DNA from: Lactuca virosa
Taxonomy: Eukaryota; Streptophyta; Magnoliopsida; Asterales; Asteraceae
DNA: 64,000 nt
Assembly: GCA_928212115.1 (NCBI GenBank)
Contig: CAKMRJ010005523.1
Span: 148,012,033-148,076,032 of the forward strand
Direction: 5' to 3'
Made by a program: the position numbers and the translations under genes. Of the stretch, positions 1-10,844 are shown piece by piece. The notes below the pieces were generated by a model. The model worked only from the letters and a program-made list of their open reading frames with translations, searched no databases and was not told where the DNA came from. Numbering within the stretch: position 1 is the first letter of the stretch; each line of letters starts with the position of its first letter.

Positions 1-24
1 CCCTCGTGTTATGGTCAATTCCGC

Positions 25-603
25 ATGACATACCATATGAACAAGGAGGAAGTTACACTCAGCAAGCTTCAAGGACTTCTGAACACCGCCGAAAGTGGTC
101 TTAAAGGTAAGTTGGTTGCTACTACTCCTACTCCTACAGCTACCCTGTTTTGGCTATCAGGCAAGGCAAAGGAAGAAGAAGGAAGACCTGTTCGAAGGGT
201 ACCAAGGGAAGTCTCTTGATGGCTACTCTCAAGTGGAACCAAAGTGTTCGGCTACTCCTTCTGCCATCCCTAAGGATGCTGATTGCTTCTATTGCCAGAA
301 TAAGGGGCACTGGAAGCAAACTGCCCAAAGTACTTTGCAGATGTCAAGGATGGGAAAGTGAAACCATCCCATGCAGGTATTTACACTATATTGTCTAATA
401 AATCACCATATTCTAACTCTTGGGTCCTTGATACAGGTTGTGGTATTCACATATGTTGTGATTTGCAGGGCCTAAGTAGAAGTGAGGATGTGGAGCACGG
501 GAAGATAAACTTGATCATGGGGAATAGGAAGGCTTCACCTGTTACCAAGATTGGAGTTTATACTTTGTTGCTAAGAAGTGGGTTTAAAGTTAGATTTGAA
601 TAA
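25..603 (+). pseudogene. C1 Gag C-terminus and aspartic protease remnant
   Basis: In the frame starting at 95 there is a nucleocapsid-like CFYCQNKGHWK. This is the first part of a CCHC knuckle, and the final cysteine position is lost. A different frame, 358-603, carries SWVLDTGCGIHIC, matching the copia protease active site, with the catalytic Asp-Thr-Gly at residues 25-27 of that frame. Together these would package RNA and process the polyprotein. The frame change between knuckle and protease shows at least one frameshift, and the protease stops at 601-603. Copia proteases normally run straight into the integrase, so this is a broken fragment. The stretch 604-801 continues the region in decayed form. 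Confidence 0.78.
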
Positions 604-801
604 ATGTGTGTTTCTCCGTCCGAAAATGGCGAGGAATATTATTTCTTTTCATGGTTTGTACAACAACGGTTTCATTTTCTTTTGATAATGAAGTTGGTGG
701 TATTAATGCTCTTTTTAATAATGTTCTTTATTTTAAAGCATTACCTTGTGATGGTGTGTATGAAACTGTGTCGGTTGTAGATAACCTAGGAAATATGTGT
801 T

Positions 802-1917
802 GTGTATTGTTCCTCTACTAGCTTGGATAAAGCATCCTTGTGGCATTGTCGTCTTGCACATGTAAAGCAAGAAACGCATAGGCCAACTCCAAAGGATGGA
901 GTCTTGGAGTCATTTGACCTAAAGTCAGATGATAGTTGTGAATCTTGTTTGCTTGGGAAAATGACCAAATCACCCTTCACTAGTACTTGTGAAAGGGGTG
1001 AGGGTTTGTTGGACCTCATACATACTGATGTATGTGGACCCTTCAAAACCGCCACAAGGGATGCTAATCGCTATTATCTGACTTTTACTGATGATTATAG
1101 TAGATATGGTTATGTCTACTTAATCAAGCATAAGTCAGAGACTTTTGAAAGGTTTAAAGAGTTTAAACACGAAGTAGAAAATCAATTGCGCAGGAACGTT
1201 AAGATGCTTCGATCCGATCGAGGTGGTGAGTATCTTAGCATAGAGTTCCTCAACTATCTTAAGGAGAGTGGGATTGTCTCACAATTGACACCTCCCGGGA
1301 CACCACAGCTGAATGGTGTGACTGAGAGGCGTAATCGGACCCTGTTGGACATGGTTCGCTCCATGATGAGTCGAGCTTCGCTACCAATCTCTTTTTGGGG
1401 GTATGCCTTAGAGACTGCCGTCCATATCCTTAATCTACTCCCTACAAAGAAGGTTGCCAAAACACCTCATGAGATGTGGACTGGGATAGTTCCTAAGTTG
1501 GACCACATCAAGATTTAGGGTTGCGAGGCTTTTGTGAGGCGCGAGACTCACGATAAGCTCGAACCTCGAAGCGAGAGGTGTATTTTCATCGGCTACCCAC
1601 ATAAATCCTTTGGTTATCTCTTCTACAGACCCAGTGAGAATGTGGTCTTTGTGGCAAGGAGAGGGGTCTTTCGTGAAAGAGTGTTCATGAGCCAAGGAAA
1701 TAGTGGGAGGCAAATTGACCTTGAAGAACTTCAAGAGTCAAGTGGTGAAGGAACCTCAAACCCTAGCAATCAACCTGAGGAGGAAACTCCTGTTGATTTA
1801 ACTGACGAGTTTGTACCTCTGAGGCGTTCCACGAGAGTTAGGAATGCACCTGAGCATTACGGTGGTTTCCATATTACTGCGGAAGGTGATACGCTTATCA
1901 GTGAAGTACACTGGTAA
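802..1917 (+). pseudogene. C1 copia integrase, interrupted by a TAG
   Basis: The first open segment (802-1518, 238 codons) holds the GAG-pre-integrase zinc site (H15, H20, C46, C49). The integrase catalytic core follows: D76 in IHTDVCGP, D139 in RSDRGGEY and E175 in NGVTERRNR. The D-to-E spacing of 35 residues is exactly canonical. The frame then meets TAG at 1516-1518, where copia integrases have Trp before Gly-Cys-Glu/Ala, so this looks like TGG to TAG. Beyond it, 1534-1917 continues in the same frame through the C-terminal GYPHKSFGY region and an acidic linker. The catalytic triad survives but the protein is truncated. Confidence 0.88.
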
Positions 1918-1923
1918 ATCTGG

Positions 1924-2613
1924 ATGAACCTAACAGCTACAACGGAAGCCATGGCAGGCCCTGAGGCTGCTAAATGGAAAAGGCTATGGACAAAGAATCA
2001 GTCCATGTATGACAATCAAGTTTGGAACTTGGTTGACAATGTACTAGGTCGTAAGACAGTTGGGTGCAAATGGATCTTCAAGAAGAAGACCGACATGGAT
2101 GGTAATGTACACACTTATAAGGCGTGATTGGTTGCAAAGGGCTTTTCTCAAACTCGGGGAGTTGATTATGATGAGACATTTTCACCGGTAGCAAAGATTA
2201 AGTCTATTAGGGTTATGTTAGCCATTGCTGCATTTCATGACTATGAAATATGGAAAATGGATGTCAAAACCGCTTTCCTTAATTGGAAGTTGGCTGAGGA
2301 TGTTTACATGAGTCAGCCAGAGGGTTTTTTCAGTACAGAGCACCCGAATAGAGTGTGTAAGCTTGAGAAATCCATCTATGGATTGAAACAAGCATCTCGC
2401 AGATGGAATCTTTGTTTCTATGAGAAAGTCAAAGAGTTTGGCTTTTCGAGAAGTGAATATGAGTCCTGTGTATATGTCAGAACTAGTGGGAGTATAGTTA
2501 GCTTCTTGGTGTTGTATGTGGATGACATATTACTCATAGGAAATGACATCCCAACTTTGCAGGAGGCGAAGTCCTGGCTTGGGAAGTGTTTTTGCTATGA
2601 AGGACCTTGAGAG
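1924..2613 (+). pseudogene. C1 copia reverse transcriptase, interrupted by a TGA
   Basis: The start of the copia-type reverse transcriptase (RVT_2) is at 1924-2124, with WNLVDN and KWIFKKKTDMDG. A TGA at 2125-2127 sits where the family has Arg before Leu-Val-Ala-Lys-Gly, most simply CGA to TGA. The same frame continues to 2610 with the catalytic Asp in MDVKTAFLN, the palm motif YGLKQAS and the active-site YVDDILL. It ends at a stop near 2608-2610, where the connection to RNase H normally begins. This domain copies element RNA into DNA. The active-site aspartates are present but the frame is not continuous. Confidence 0.88.
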
Positions 2614-3506
2614 GCTGCCTATATCCTAGGGATAAGGATATTAAGAGACATGAGTAAAAGACTAATTGGACTTAGTCAGAGTACCTACTTGGATAAGGTG
2701 TTGAAAAGGTTCAACATGTAGAATTCCAAGAAAGGAGAATTACCGATCCAAAGCAATGCCAAACTGAGCAAGGCTCAGAGCCCGAGCACAGAGGCTGAGA
2801 TAGCTGAGATGAGTCGATTACCATATGCTTCCGCTGTTGGCTCGATCATGTATGCTATGACTTGTACCCGCCCTGATGTGGCCTTCGCTTTGAGCATGGT
2901 CAGCAGATATCAGGGAACCCTGGCAAGGCTCACTGGACTGCGGTATAGAATATTCTCAAGTACCTGCGGATGACTAAGGATTAGATCCTTACCCTTGGAG
3001 GGAGTGATGACTTGAGAGTAGTAGGGTATAATGATGCTAGCTTTCAGACTGATAGGGATAAATTCCGCTCTCAGTCGGGCTGGGTCTTTACTCTAAATTG
3101 AGGGGCAATTACTTGGAAGAGTTCCAATCAGGAGACGGTAGCTGATTCGACTTGTGAATCAGAGTACATAGCAGCGAGTGAAGCGGCAAAGGAGGCGATA
3201 TGGCTGAAGAACTTCATCGGAGACCTTGGAGTTGTACCAGCTATTAAGGAGCCTATGGAGATTTTCTGTGACAACAATAGTGTGGTTGCCTTAGCCAAGG
3301 AACCGAGAGATCATGGCAGATCTAGACACATTGACAGAAAATATTACTTCATAAGACATAGGATAGAAGAAGGACTCCTCGTGGCAAAGAGGGTATCATC
3401 AGAAGAGAATCCTGCAGATCGTCTCACGAAGGGACTGACGAGGGTTAGGCATTTACAACATGTGAGGCGCATCGGGCTGAAGGATGATACTAGTTTTACA
3501 GATTAG
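2614..3506 (+). pseudogene. C1 RT connection and RNase H remnant
   Basis: Fragments of the copia polymerase C-terminus can be followed across several frames. These include the LSQSTYLDKVLKRFNM stretch near 2670-2720 with a TAG after it, and the PYASAVGSIMYAMTCTRP segment near 2820-2875. The final open segment is 3255-3506 (83 codons), with the RNase H motif EIFCDNNSVVALAKEP and the terminal HIDRKYYFIRHRIEEG and NPADRLTKGL signatures that end copia polyproteins. RNase H would remove the RNA template. Frameshifts between 2880 and 3250 make this non-functional. The stop at 3504-3506 matches the usual end of the polyprotein. Confidence 0.82.
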
Positions 3507-4357
3507 ATAGCTATTTCTGAAACTTGTAAAATGTAATCGCCATTTGATGATGAATAAAAGGTGTGTTTTATTTATGAGTAAGGTGTTACTGTCTTTTGTC
3601 AATATTTACTCCTATTGTTTCAGCTTTGCATGTTTTGACTTCCAGAATAAATTACTTTATTCAAACTTCCACAGTCGGTCATACATCGGAAGTAGGTATG
3701 AATTAAGACTGTCATGAACTGGGCTTGTAGATGACAAAAGGTGTTTAGCCATAACAATGGTTGCTACAACATTCATGAGTACTCATAAGTTCTGAGTATT
3801 GGAATAAACCCATGCTCACTTGCATCACTTCATGGAATTTATCTCGAGTGATCGTGAGACGGTAATATCATATAACTCTTCAAACCTAGAGATATGAGTT
3901 GTTGCCTATGAGTTGGTTGTGCATTGATTGCACGAAAACGCATCAGTAACTTGATGTTATAAAACATGCCTTTGTGTATAATTCAACAAGTAGTAGAAAA
4001 AAGTATATGAGTCGAAGTTTATCTGTTCCTTCTAGCCCTTGGAGGATTAGAAGTGATATATGGGCCCCTCGATGATTTTGTTTTGACCTATGTACCGGGC
4101 CCGGTCAGAACTAAGTTGATGTGTTTAATTAAGTTCTATGTCAAACAAATTGGAAATCGAGAAACAAACTGCCGGACAATAAGTATGACATTGTTCCATG
4201 TATTTGTCCGGATGATATCTTGAGAACAGAGGATTATATGATCACTTATCTAAAATGGTGCTTCATAGTTCAACAGAGTTTTAAGAGCTATAATTGCCGG
4301 TTCGTTCCTGAAGTAATATAGGCAAATATAGTTATTAGACTTATCCAAGTGGGAGAC
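3507..4357 (+). other. C1 3' untranslated region with polypurine tract
   Basis: No open frame is supported here. The segment lies between the RNase H stop and the LTR. It ends in AAGTGGGAGAC (4347-4357), which reads as the polypurine tract priming plus-strand DNA. The same region is recognisable inverted at about 12074-12900 in element C2, including the GAGTATTGG and CATGGGTTTA stretches, so C1 and C2 belong to related copia families. Confidence 0.75.
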
Positions 4358-5123
4358 TGTTGGATAAGGTGTCTAAGTCCATAACTTTATTTGGTATATA
4401 CTTGACCCGACCCGGCATTGTCCACTTGGGTTGCACTTCACCCGAACTATTTGTATGGTTAAACCTTTGAGAATTGTATGTTTATGATTTGTTAGATATT
4501 ATAGTTATAATATACATAAGAATGAATCATCTTATTTTGAATTAGTTTGATCATAAATTAATTTAGAATTATTTGGTGATAAAAAAAGGTGACTAATTAA
4601 ATATGGGCTCTTGTATTTATATAAGTGTGGGCTAATACTCATTTGGAATGGGCTTGGCATGCATGGGAGTCCATGGATAGTCCGTGGAGCTTTTAACCCA
4701 TGGATCCTTGGAAAGGAAGAGTCATGGGTATTAGGGTTTACATGGATGTAACCCTAATCCTCCACACTATATAAAGGAGCTTATGATGCTTGAAATGGCA
4801 CTAGTTATGTGTGTGTAAGAAGGTAGCCGATTTCTAGAAGCAAACATACACTCTCATAGTTTTTCCAAGTTTGTGGTGATTTATGATTTCCATTTGAGGC
4901 ATCCACACTATTGGTGCTTGGCTCTCAAACTCCAAGGAATCAACTCACTATTGAAAAGGTATGTAATTCTTCTAACCTTTATGTTTAAAGTTCCCCATGC
5001 CATACTAGATAGGTTATGAACCTTGGAAACACAAATTTGTATGTATTCATAGTAAAACATAGATCCAAGGTTTCTAGGGTTGCATGTACACCATAGGAGT
5101 GTTAGGATGCTCAAAACCCATCA
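4358..5123 (+). repeat. C1 3' LTR
   Basis: The LTR begins TGTTGGATAAGGTGTC directly after the purine tract. It contains a TATA box (TATATAAAGG, 4768-4777) and is proposed to end at CCCATCA (5117-5123). The start is firm because the same start follows the same purine tract in the inverted C2 copy near 12073. The 3' end is inferred from a terminal CA and the change of sequence character. The 5' partner is outside the window, so target duplication cannot be checked. Confidence 0.72.
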
Positions 5124-7147
5124 GATACATGAGACCAGGGTTATTGGTGATCGAGGCGAAGTGCAGAGTGAGATGACACATGTGTACGTGTTCCTGAAAG
5201 GACGAGTGTACCCACGGAAGGTGGCCGTTTGTCAGGAAATCTATTAAGGTCTGGATTCGATTGCTGAAGTACCAGTTTGATGTATGGATGGTTATCTTCA
5301 GTCCGGGAAGGACAGAAGTTATTTGGGCAACCAACTTCAGAGTTGGTATGAGTATTCTTGCAGGGGTTTAGCTCAACAGAGGAGGGAGTTTCGGATTGTC
5401 GTCAACGTGCTCTGGGTCATTGACGATTCCTCCGTGTTTCGAATTGAGAGTTGGAAATTTTTCGAAGTTATGAGTTGTGCGAGAGGAAGATCAGTTGTGA
5501 GACTCTGAGAGGGTGCATTGCGGTATCTGAGTATGATGCCGTGAGTAGAAGATCAGTGGACGAGGGAAGACGTCGTAAGGTTCTGTGATGATGTACCGAG
5601 GTATCTGAGTATGATGTCCTAAATTTCAGATTATTTTGAGACCTGAGTTATGAGATGGCGAGTGGTGTATCAGGTGTCTATGGGTCCAGTGGGAGCCCTT
5701 TCAGCTAATTGACATCAAGCGGGATTATCTGAGAACGTGAATTGCAGCAGGAAAGAGTGTTTTGTCGACGGTGGTCATCAGGAGTAGGGATGTTTAGTCT
5801 GGGTGGGTGTGTGTACCTATCTATGTTGGGCCGTAAAAGCGTGAGTTAGTGATCGCAGTGAGGTAATGACCTGAGGATGAGATTGTGGGGTGATAAGAGA
5901 GAGTGTTGTGATACTGCGGGGAGCCGTAGTACTCACTAGTCGGTGAGAGGGTGTTGTGATATTGCGGGGAGTCGTAGTACTCACCAGTCAGTGAGAGGGT
6001 GTTGTGATACTGCTGGGAGCCGTAGTACTCACCAGTCAGTGAGAGGGTGTTGTGATACTGCGGGGAGCTGTAGTACTCACCAGTCAGTGAGAGGGTGTTG
6101 TGATACTGCGGGGAGCCATAGTACTCACCAGTCAGTGAGAGGGTGTTGTGATACTGCGGGGAGCCGTAGTACTCACCAGTTAGTGAGAGGGTGTTGTGAT
6201 ACTGCGGGGAGCCGTAGTACCCACTAGTCAGCTAGAGAATGTTGAGATACTATGGGGAGCCGTGTTATTCGTTAGTCAGAGCATGACGCATGAGAGTTCT
6301 TAAGCTTGAGTAGCCTTATTTTTTTGAGTCTTCGGGAACCCGACGGCCAGACCAGGAGAGAGACGGAGGTCTCCATAATGGTCAGGAATCATTATATTCT
6401 GAGTTAGGGTGTGGAGATCGCAATCGGAAGAAATCAGAGAAGTGATGTATGCGTGGGTTGCGGGTCATGGGTCGCGAGTTGAGTGTTTCGTTGAGACGAG
6501 TGGTACCAATTCTGTGCCGGACCAGACTCTTGAGTTGAGTTTGATTATAGCATTGTAGTGAGTAGGCAGAATGAGATTTTCGGATTCGGAGATGGATTTC
6601 ATTTTGACTTGTATTGTTTTTCATCTGTTGTCTTAGACCTGAGTGGGTCAGTTCGTTATGGGAGAAACAGCGAGACGCATGGAACTTATGAGTAAGTAGT
6701 AGACGAAAGAGGTTGAGGGGAGACGATTTCAGTTGGGATTGTAGTATTCGCTTGGGGCAAAGCGAGCTTCGTGACTTGTGTGTCACAATGGGTCGAGATG
6801 GTTATTGCGAGAAGGAAGCCAGTGATATGTTTTTGGGTACGGAATGAGAAATCTTTGGAGGTTCAACTGTTGGGTCGGGAGTTGACCTAGTGCTCAAGTG
6901 TTGAAGGGAATAATTGAGAGAATGCTGGGGTTTATGATTATAAATGTCAGATGATACTTCTGAGCGAGCATGATCTTTTTTTTTTCTTGTGTCTGAGGAC
7001 AGGGTGTTGAGAGTTCATTGTTCAGATGAGTTTTGATTGCAGTTCAGTGGATGGGTCCCTGGTGTGATGTGATCCTTTCATCCCGTGGTGTATGATCTGG
7101 ATTGTTTAACATGTCTGGTATGAGTGATCGGTAGCCAATTTTTGGGC
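5124..7147 (+). other. K internal region, non-coding, with a minisatellite
   Basis: I find no protein family in any frame of these two kilobases. The only clear structure is the 48-bp tandem repeat at about 5897-6280, described separately. GATGATGTACCGAGGTATCTG and similar phrases recur between 5520 and 5640, suggesting older, blurred repeats. The region ends abruptly at the TTTGA target site of solo LTR L, and its continuation resumes at 9738. Confidence 0.6.
5897..6280 (+). repeat. 48-bp minisatellite, about 7-8 copies
   Basis: The unit reads GTGAGAGGGTGTTGTGATAC, then TGCGGGGAGCCGTAGTACTC and ACCAGTCA. Six well-preserved copies lie between 5943 and 6227, with diverged copies on both sides (5897-5942 and about 6231-6280). 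Because 48 is divisible by three, the array is open in one frame and translates as a repeated 16-residue peptide. Nothing suggests that it is a gene. It lies within the non-coding part of element K. Confidence 0.9.
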
Positions 7148-8808
7148 TTTGATGTCACACCCCAAAACCAAGAACGGCGGAAACGTTCAGGGGTGGAGGA
7201 CGTCATGTAAAGTATCATAACAGTGCAAAGTAGTAAACAAGCAACAACATCATCCATTGCATTAAAAGTAAAGTTTTAATACATGAGTGTTCTTTCATAG
7301 TAATAAGACACCAAAATATGTAATTAAAATAAAAGACGAGTGTTGTCTGTGCTCCATCTTCTCAAAACATGGTCATCGTACCTGTCTACTGGTGACATGA
7401 GAGTACAAGTTATTTTGAAAGTGTAGATCAGCATAAAGCTGGTGAATTCATAAGTATTATGGTGTCATTGATTTGAAAAGTTGTTATGAAAGACTTGTAA
7501 ATATTTGATGAAACATTTAGTATAAGTGTGAAAACCCTAGAAAATCCCATATTTCCTACTAGTATAAAAAGTAGCCTTCTACCAAGACCCGAATGCTTGA
7601 AGATTTCCTTTCTGTTTAAATGAAGGTTTTTCCCATGTGTGACTATTATTATAAATATATAGTCTACCTCATCGTTTATGTGAATGTGTCACAAAATAAA
7701 AGTAGAAGGGAAATTATATAATCATTTAAGTATTATCCTTTGGTACTAGGATAAACACGGTATAGTAATTGCCGAATAGTATTAACCGTAGACATTCGTC
7801 GATGTGCATTTTCCCTCTGTAGCTAACAGCTGGGTGTAGAATGGTTAGTCCCGTACATATATAATAGTATCTACACATATAATATGTAATAGTATCTCAT
7901 CATATAGTATCTATGTAACAGAATCCATGTAAAAGTATCCATGTAATGGTATCCATGTAATAGTATCTCTTCATATTGCATGTAATGTATTAGTATAGAC
8001 CCATGAATGAACTGACTCTTGTGTAATTCCTTGTAATAGGAATAGTAATTTGTATCCCCTAAACTATACCTATAATAGTTTACTGGAATGTAAATTAAAT
8101 GTCCAAGTAGGTTTATACACCCTTGCTACACAAGAGTGTTGGAACTGAAGAAAGAATGAAAGCTCTCATATCAATACATGTGTATATGAAACATAAGTGT
8201 ATAGATATGGTTTTTAACAATAAGTTGAAAGAGGTTTTGTAAAACATTTCAGAGTTTTGAACAATAAATAATAATGACTTGATGTCATTTTATAAAACAT
8301 TTCAAAAGTAATTCATTTGATAACAAAGTATAAATTAACTGAAAACCATTGTATTTAACACATTCTGAAGTATGTGAAAATCAGTTGGTTGAAAACACAG
8401 TTATAAATCTCATGTGATTGATTCTATAACTTCATGTTTTCTACTTTTATTCCCCCCCCCCCCCCCCCCATAAAAGCATTTAAAATCATTTAAAAGATTG
8501 ATTAAGGGGTATGAACTCACCTGTAGTGGGTGGTTGTGGATGAACTGAATGATGTAGGATCCTAAGTGTCAAGTGAAGACTTGTACACACACAATGATCC
8601 TAGTTAACATATAATCACATATCTGTATCCAATTAGTCATAAAACAACTAATTAACCAAGTTTAAGACATCCTAAGACATGTAAAACACTTGATTTAAGT
8701 GCTATAAGTCATAAGGATTGCATCTAAGGGTGGTAGGACCTTGCTATTGAGTTTGGGGTTCAAGGGTAAACTCCCTTGGAGTTTACGGTTTTGTGACCAT
8801 AACTCCTT

Positions 8809-9131
8809 GAGTTTACGGTTGTAAACTCATGTTTCTTTGACCAATTTGTGTTTTGAATCCTTAAAGACCACAAGAAGCATTCCTACTTCATGTTTAAGCC
8901 TTAGGAAGAGATTAGGGCACCATTTCACTCCTTTTAGGAGTTTACGGTCCTTAGACCATTTCCCTTTGGGTTTACGGCCGTAAACCCAAATGATTATGGT
9001 CTTTTGGTTGTTTTGAGTCCTAAGCACAACAAGGAAGGGGTCTAGACTAGTTTCCAAGGCTTAGAAGGGACTAGGGCACACTTTGGCACCCTTTTTAGGG
9101 TTTACGGTCCAAGAACATCTTGGACCGTAAA
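8809..9131 (-). repeat. L LTR palindromes downstream of the promoter
   Basis: Three strong inverted repeats share the core TTTACGG. Positions 8809-8828 are a near-perfect 20-bp palindrome. Positions 8965-8990 are a perfect 26-bp palindrome centred on CGGCCG. Positions 9101-9114 and 9118-9131 are perfect 14-bp arms with a 3-bp loop. A half site GTTTACGG lies 30 bp before the first two. On the minus strand these lie roughly 350-680 bp downstream of the TATA box, so within the transcribed leader if that TATA box is used. Confidence 0.85.
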
Positions 9132-9484
9132 ACACCTTGATCTTGTGTTTCTTGGGTGTTTTCTTGATGTTTTAGAAGTGTAACAAGCTTTATAATACAC
9201 TAGGGTAGGAGTACTTACTAGGTAGAAGCTTGAAAAGGTGCTAAAAGTCCAAGAACACTAGTGTGTGTTCTTGGTGTTCTGGGTGAAACTTGAAGATCTA
9301 CACTTTTGGAATGATTTCACGGATGGAATCATGTTAGATCACTAGATTAGGGTAGATATCAACTTATTAGGGCTAGAAACACTTACAAGTTGAAGATCTT
9401 GAAGAAATGTTGGATGATACTTGAGAGAGAATTTGATTTTGGATATTGAAAATGTGAAAAGTGGTAAAATATGACTAAGTGTCA

Positions 9485-9541
9485 TATTTATACCCCCTTT
9501 TAGGGTTTACGGCCGTAAACACATTTGTTTAGGCCGTAAAC
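9485..9541 (-). promoter_or_regulatory. L promoter: TATA box with paired palindromes
   Basis: On the minus strand a TATAAATA (9485-9492) is preceded upstream by two copies of GTTTACGGCCGTAAAC. One is perfect (9505-9520). The other has lost one base (9527-9541). The copies start 22 bp apart, and the nearer one is 12 bp from the TATA box. The arrangement is the L version of a pattern also seen in K, Z and H. Confidence 0.75.
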
Positions 9542-9737
9542 TCCAAAACTCTTTGAGTTTTGGGACATTATTGTTGCACAATAACCCTAGGGCATCCTCT
9601 CTCATGTCATCTGGTGAAGTACTAATCTTAAAACCCTCAAACTTATTCCAAAAAGCTTGAAAGTTAGCAGAAGCAGTTCTGACTTCTATTGAAGTGAATG
9701 GTTGTACAGAATAGAAATTTCGGGTTGTCACATTTGA

Positions 9738-10076
9738 CTTGTTTCTATCAGTCGCAACGAGAGTATCACAGGGGCAGTGAGTTATCGGGTCTGTTATTCG
9801 AGGAGCGGATAACATGGTGATATCTTGAGAGGGCGGTCTGGCAGTGAGACAGGCCACTCAAGTATCCAGATTCTGGAGAGTTAGAAGGGGTATCGTAGCG
9901 GCAGAAGGGTCTATCCTTTTTAGGTATGGGAGTGCCTGTTTGGACTCAAGTGTCCATGGATGAAGATAGCTGTGTGATTGAGATCCTTTCGCAGGTGCTT
10001 TTCGGGTTATTGGGTTCGATCTATGTGTGGTTGACGAGCGATTCGAGGGCGAAATCTAATTCAAGTGGGGGAGAAT
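9738..10076 (+). other. K internal 3' end and polypurine tract
   Basis: K sequence resumes after the TTTGA target duplication. No open frame is recognisable. The last 16 bases, TCAAGTGGGGGAGAAT (10061-10076), are the purine tract that directly precedes the LTR start TGTAACATCC. The preceding ATTCGAGGGCGAAATCTAAT is the phrase commonly seen before the purine tract in gypsy elements. Confidence 0.72.
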
Positions 10077-10136
10077 TGTAACATCCGGACTTTCAGGTAT
10101 ACCATTGTGCGTTTAAATTTTGAGTTTTATGAAGTG

Positions 10137-10283
10137 ACTCGACGAGTTGTGAGTCCAACTCGTCGAGTAGAGTCGAGTTTGCCGCGTGGAATTAATGAAT
10201 GGACTCGACGAGTCAGAGAGCCGACTCGCCGAGTAGGTGCTGGGCAGAGAAACCCTAATTTCGGGGTTGGGGCCTATATAAGG
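10137..10283 (+). promoter_or_regulatory. K promoter: two pairs of ACTCGNCGAGT palindromes before TATA
   Basis: Four exact 11-bp inverted repeats lie at 10137-10147, 10158-10168, 10203-10213 and 10224-10234. Each pair is spaced 21 bp start to start, two turns of B-DNA. The last motif ends 40 bp before the TATATAAGG box at 10275. AAACCCTAATTT lies in the gap. I infer binding sites for a dimeric or paired DNA-binding protein. The alternative is a source of hairpin RNA. Confidence 0.75.
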
Positions 10284-10844
10284 GAACTTATGCCCCCACT
10301 TTTGCCTCACCAGTTGCCTAACCCTTCTGTATGAAACCCTAAACGAGTATAGTGAGCTAAGAGAGTCTCCAAGCTAACCTTGAAGGATTTTAGTGCATCT
10401 TTGAGGAGAGGAAGAGGAGTTTGTTCAGTAAGAAACAAGGAGGAGCTGTTGAAGTTCAAGCCATTTTCGTCCAGAGCTTTAAGAGGAAGGTAAAAAGCTT
10501 GAACCTTTCCCCTTTATTTGGTTAGATCTCATGAGTTGAGAAGTTAGGGTTTCATCACTTATTAATTGGGACTTCGAGAATACTAAGTCATCTGGAGGTT
10601 TGAACCTCAGATTTGGACCTTGTGAGGTCCCTAGAGCCCAAAAGTCTCAACTTTATTCTTCCATATGAGGAGTATGGTGTTTAACACCTTAGGAGAACAT
10701 GTATTGGTAGTTTGGAGCAAAACCACCATGCATGAGTGTAAAGATTGAAGCTTTACATGTTAATCGAGCCTTAGGATGGTAGATCTAGTGTTTGGAGTGA
10801 TAGATCTGCCTTAAATCGTCTGGATGAGAAATTAGATTGAAGGG

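Larger units (their letters stand above)
1..5123 (+). mobile_element. C1: degenerate Ty1/copia retrotransposon, 5' end outside window
   Basis: The copia domain order is visible on the + strand: a Gag zinc knuckle near 285-320, protease near 420, integrase 802-1518, reverse transcriptase 1924-2610 and RNase H to 3506. These are followed by an untranslated tail, a purine tract and a 3' LTR from 4358. Integrase lying before reverse transcriptase is diagnostic for copia. The reading frame is broken by nonsense codons and frameshifts, so the copy cannot encode a polyprotein. The 5' LTR and most of gag lie to the left of the window. The 3' boundary at 5123 is my best reading of an LTR ending in CA and is less certain than the LTR start. 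C1 appears to be inserted in element K. Confidence 0.9.
7153..9732 (-). mobile_element. L: solo LTR of a gypsy-type element
   Basis: The sequence starts TGTCACACCCC and ends GGTTGTCACA, and is flanked on both sides by the 5-bp direct repeat TTTGA (7148-7152 and 9733-9737). A single LTR-like sequence with terminal TG and CA, a perfect target duplication and no internal region is a solo LTR left by LTR-LTR recombination. Its left end resembles, in reverse, the right end of the H LTR (AACGTTTCCG, GTTTGGGGGTGTGACA), so the reading direction is minus. It carries a minus-strand TATA box at 9485-9492, an 18-C tract at 8452-8469 and several strong palindromes. There is no coding capacity. Confidence 0.9.

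Noticed and set aside
5943..6227. Open frame of repeated 16-residue peptides
   Set aside because: It is the reading of a 48-bp minisatellite in non-coding element DNA; there is no start context and no family match.
5897..6280. CRISPR-like array
   Set aside because: Units are contiguous tandem repeats without unique spacers, in a plant nuclear setting.
8827..9857. Minus-strand frames in and beside L (8827-9057, 9507-9857)
   Set aside because: They run over palindromic LTR sequence and across the LTR boundary and target duplication, so they cannot be a gene of either element.
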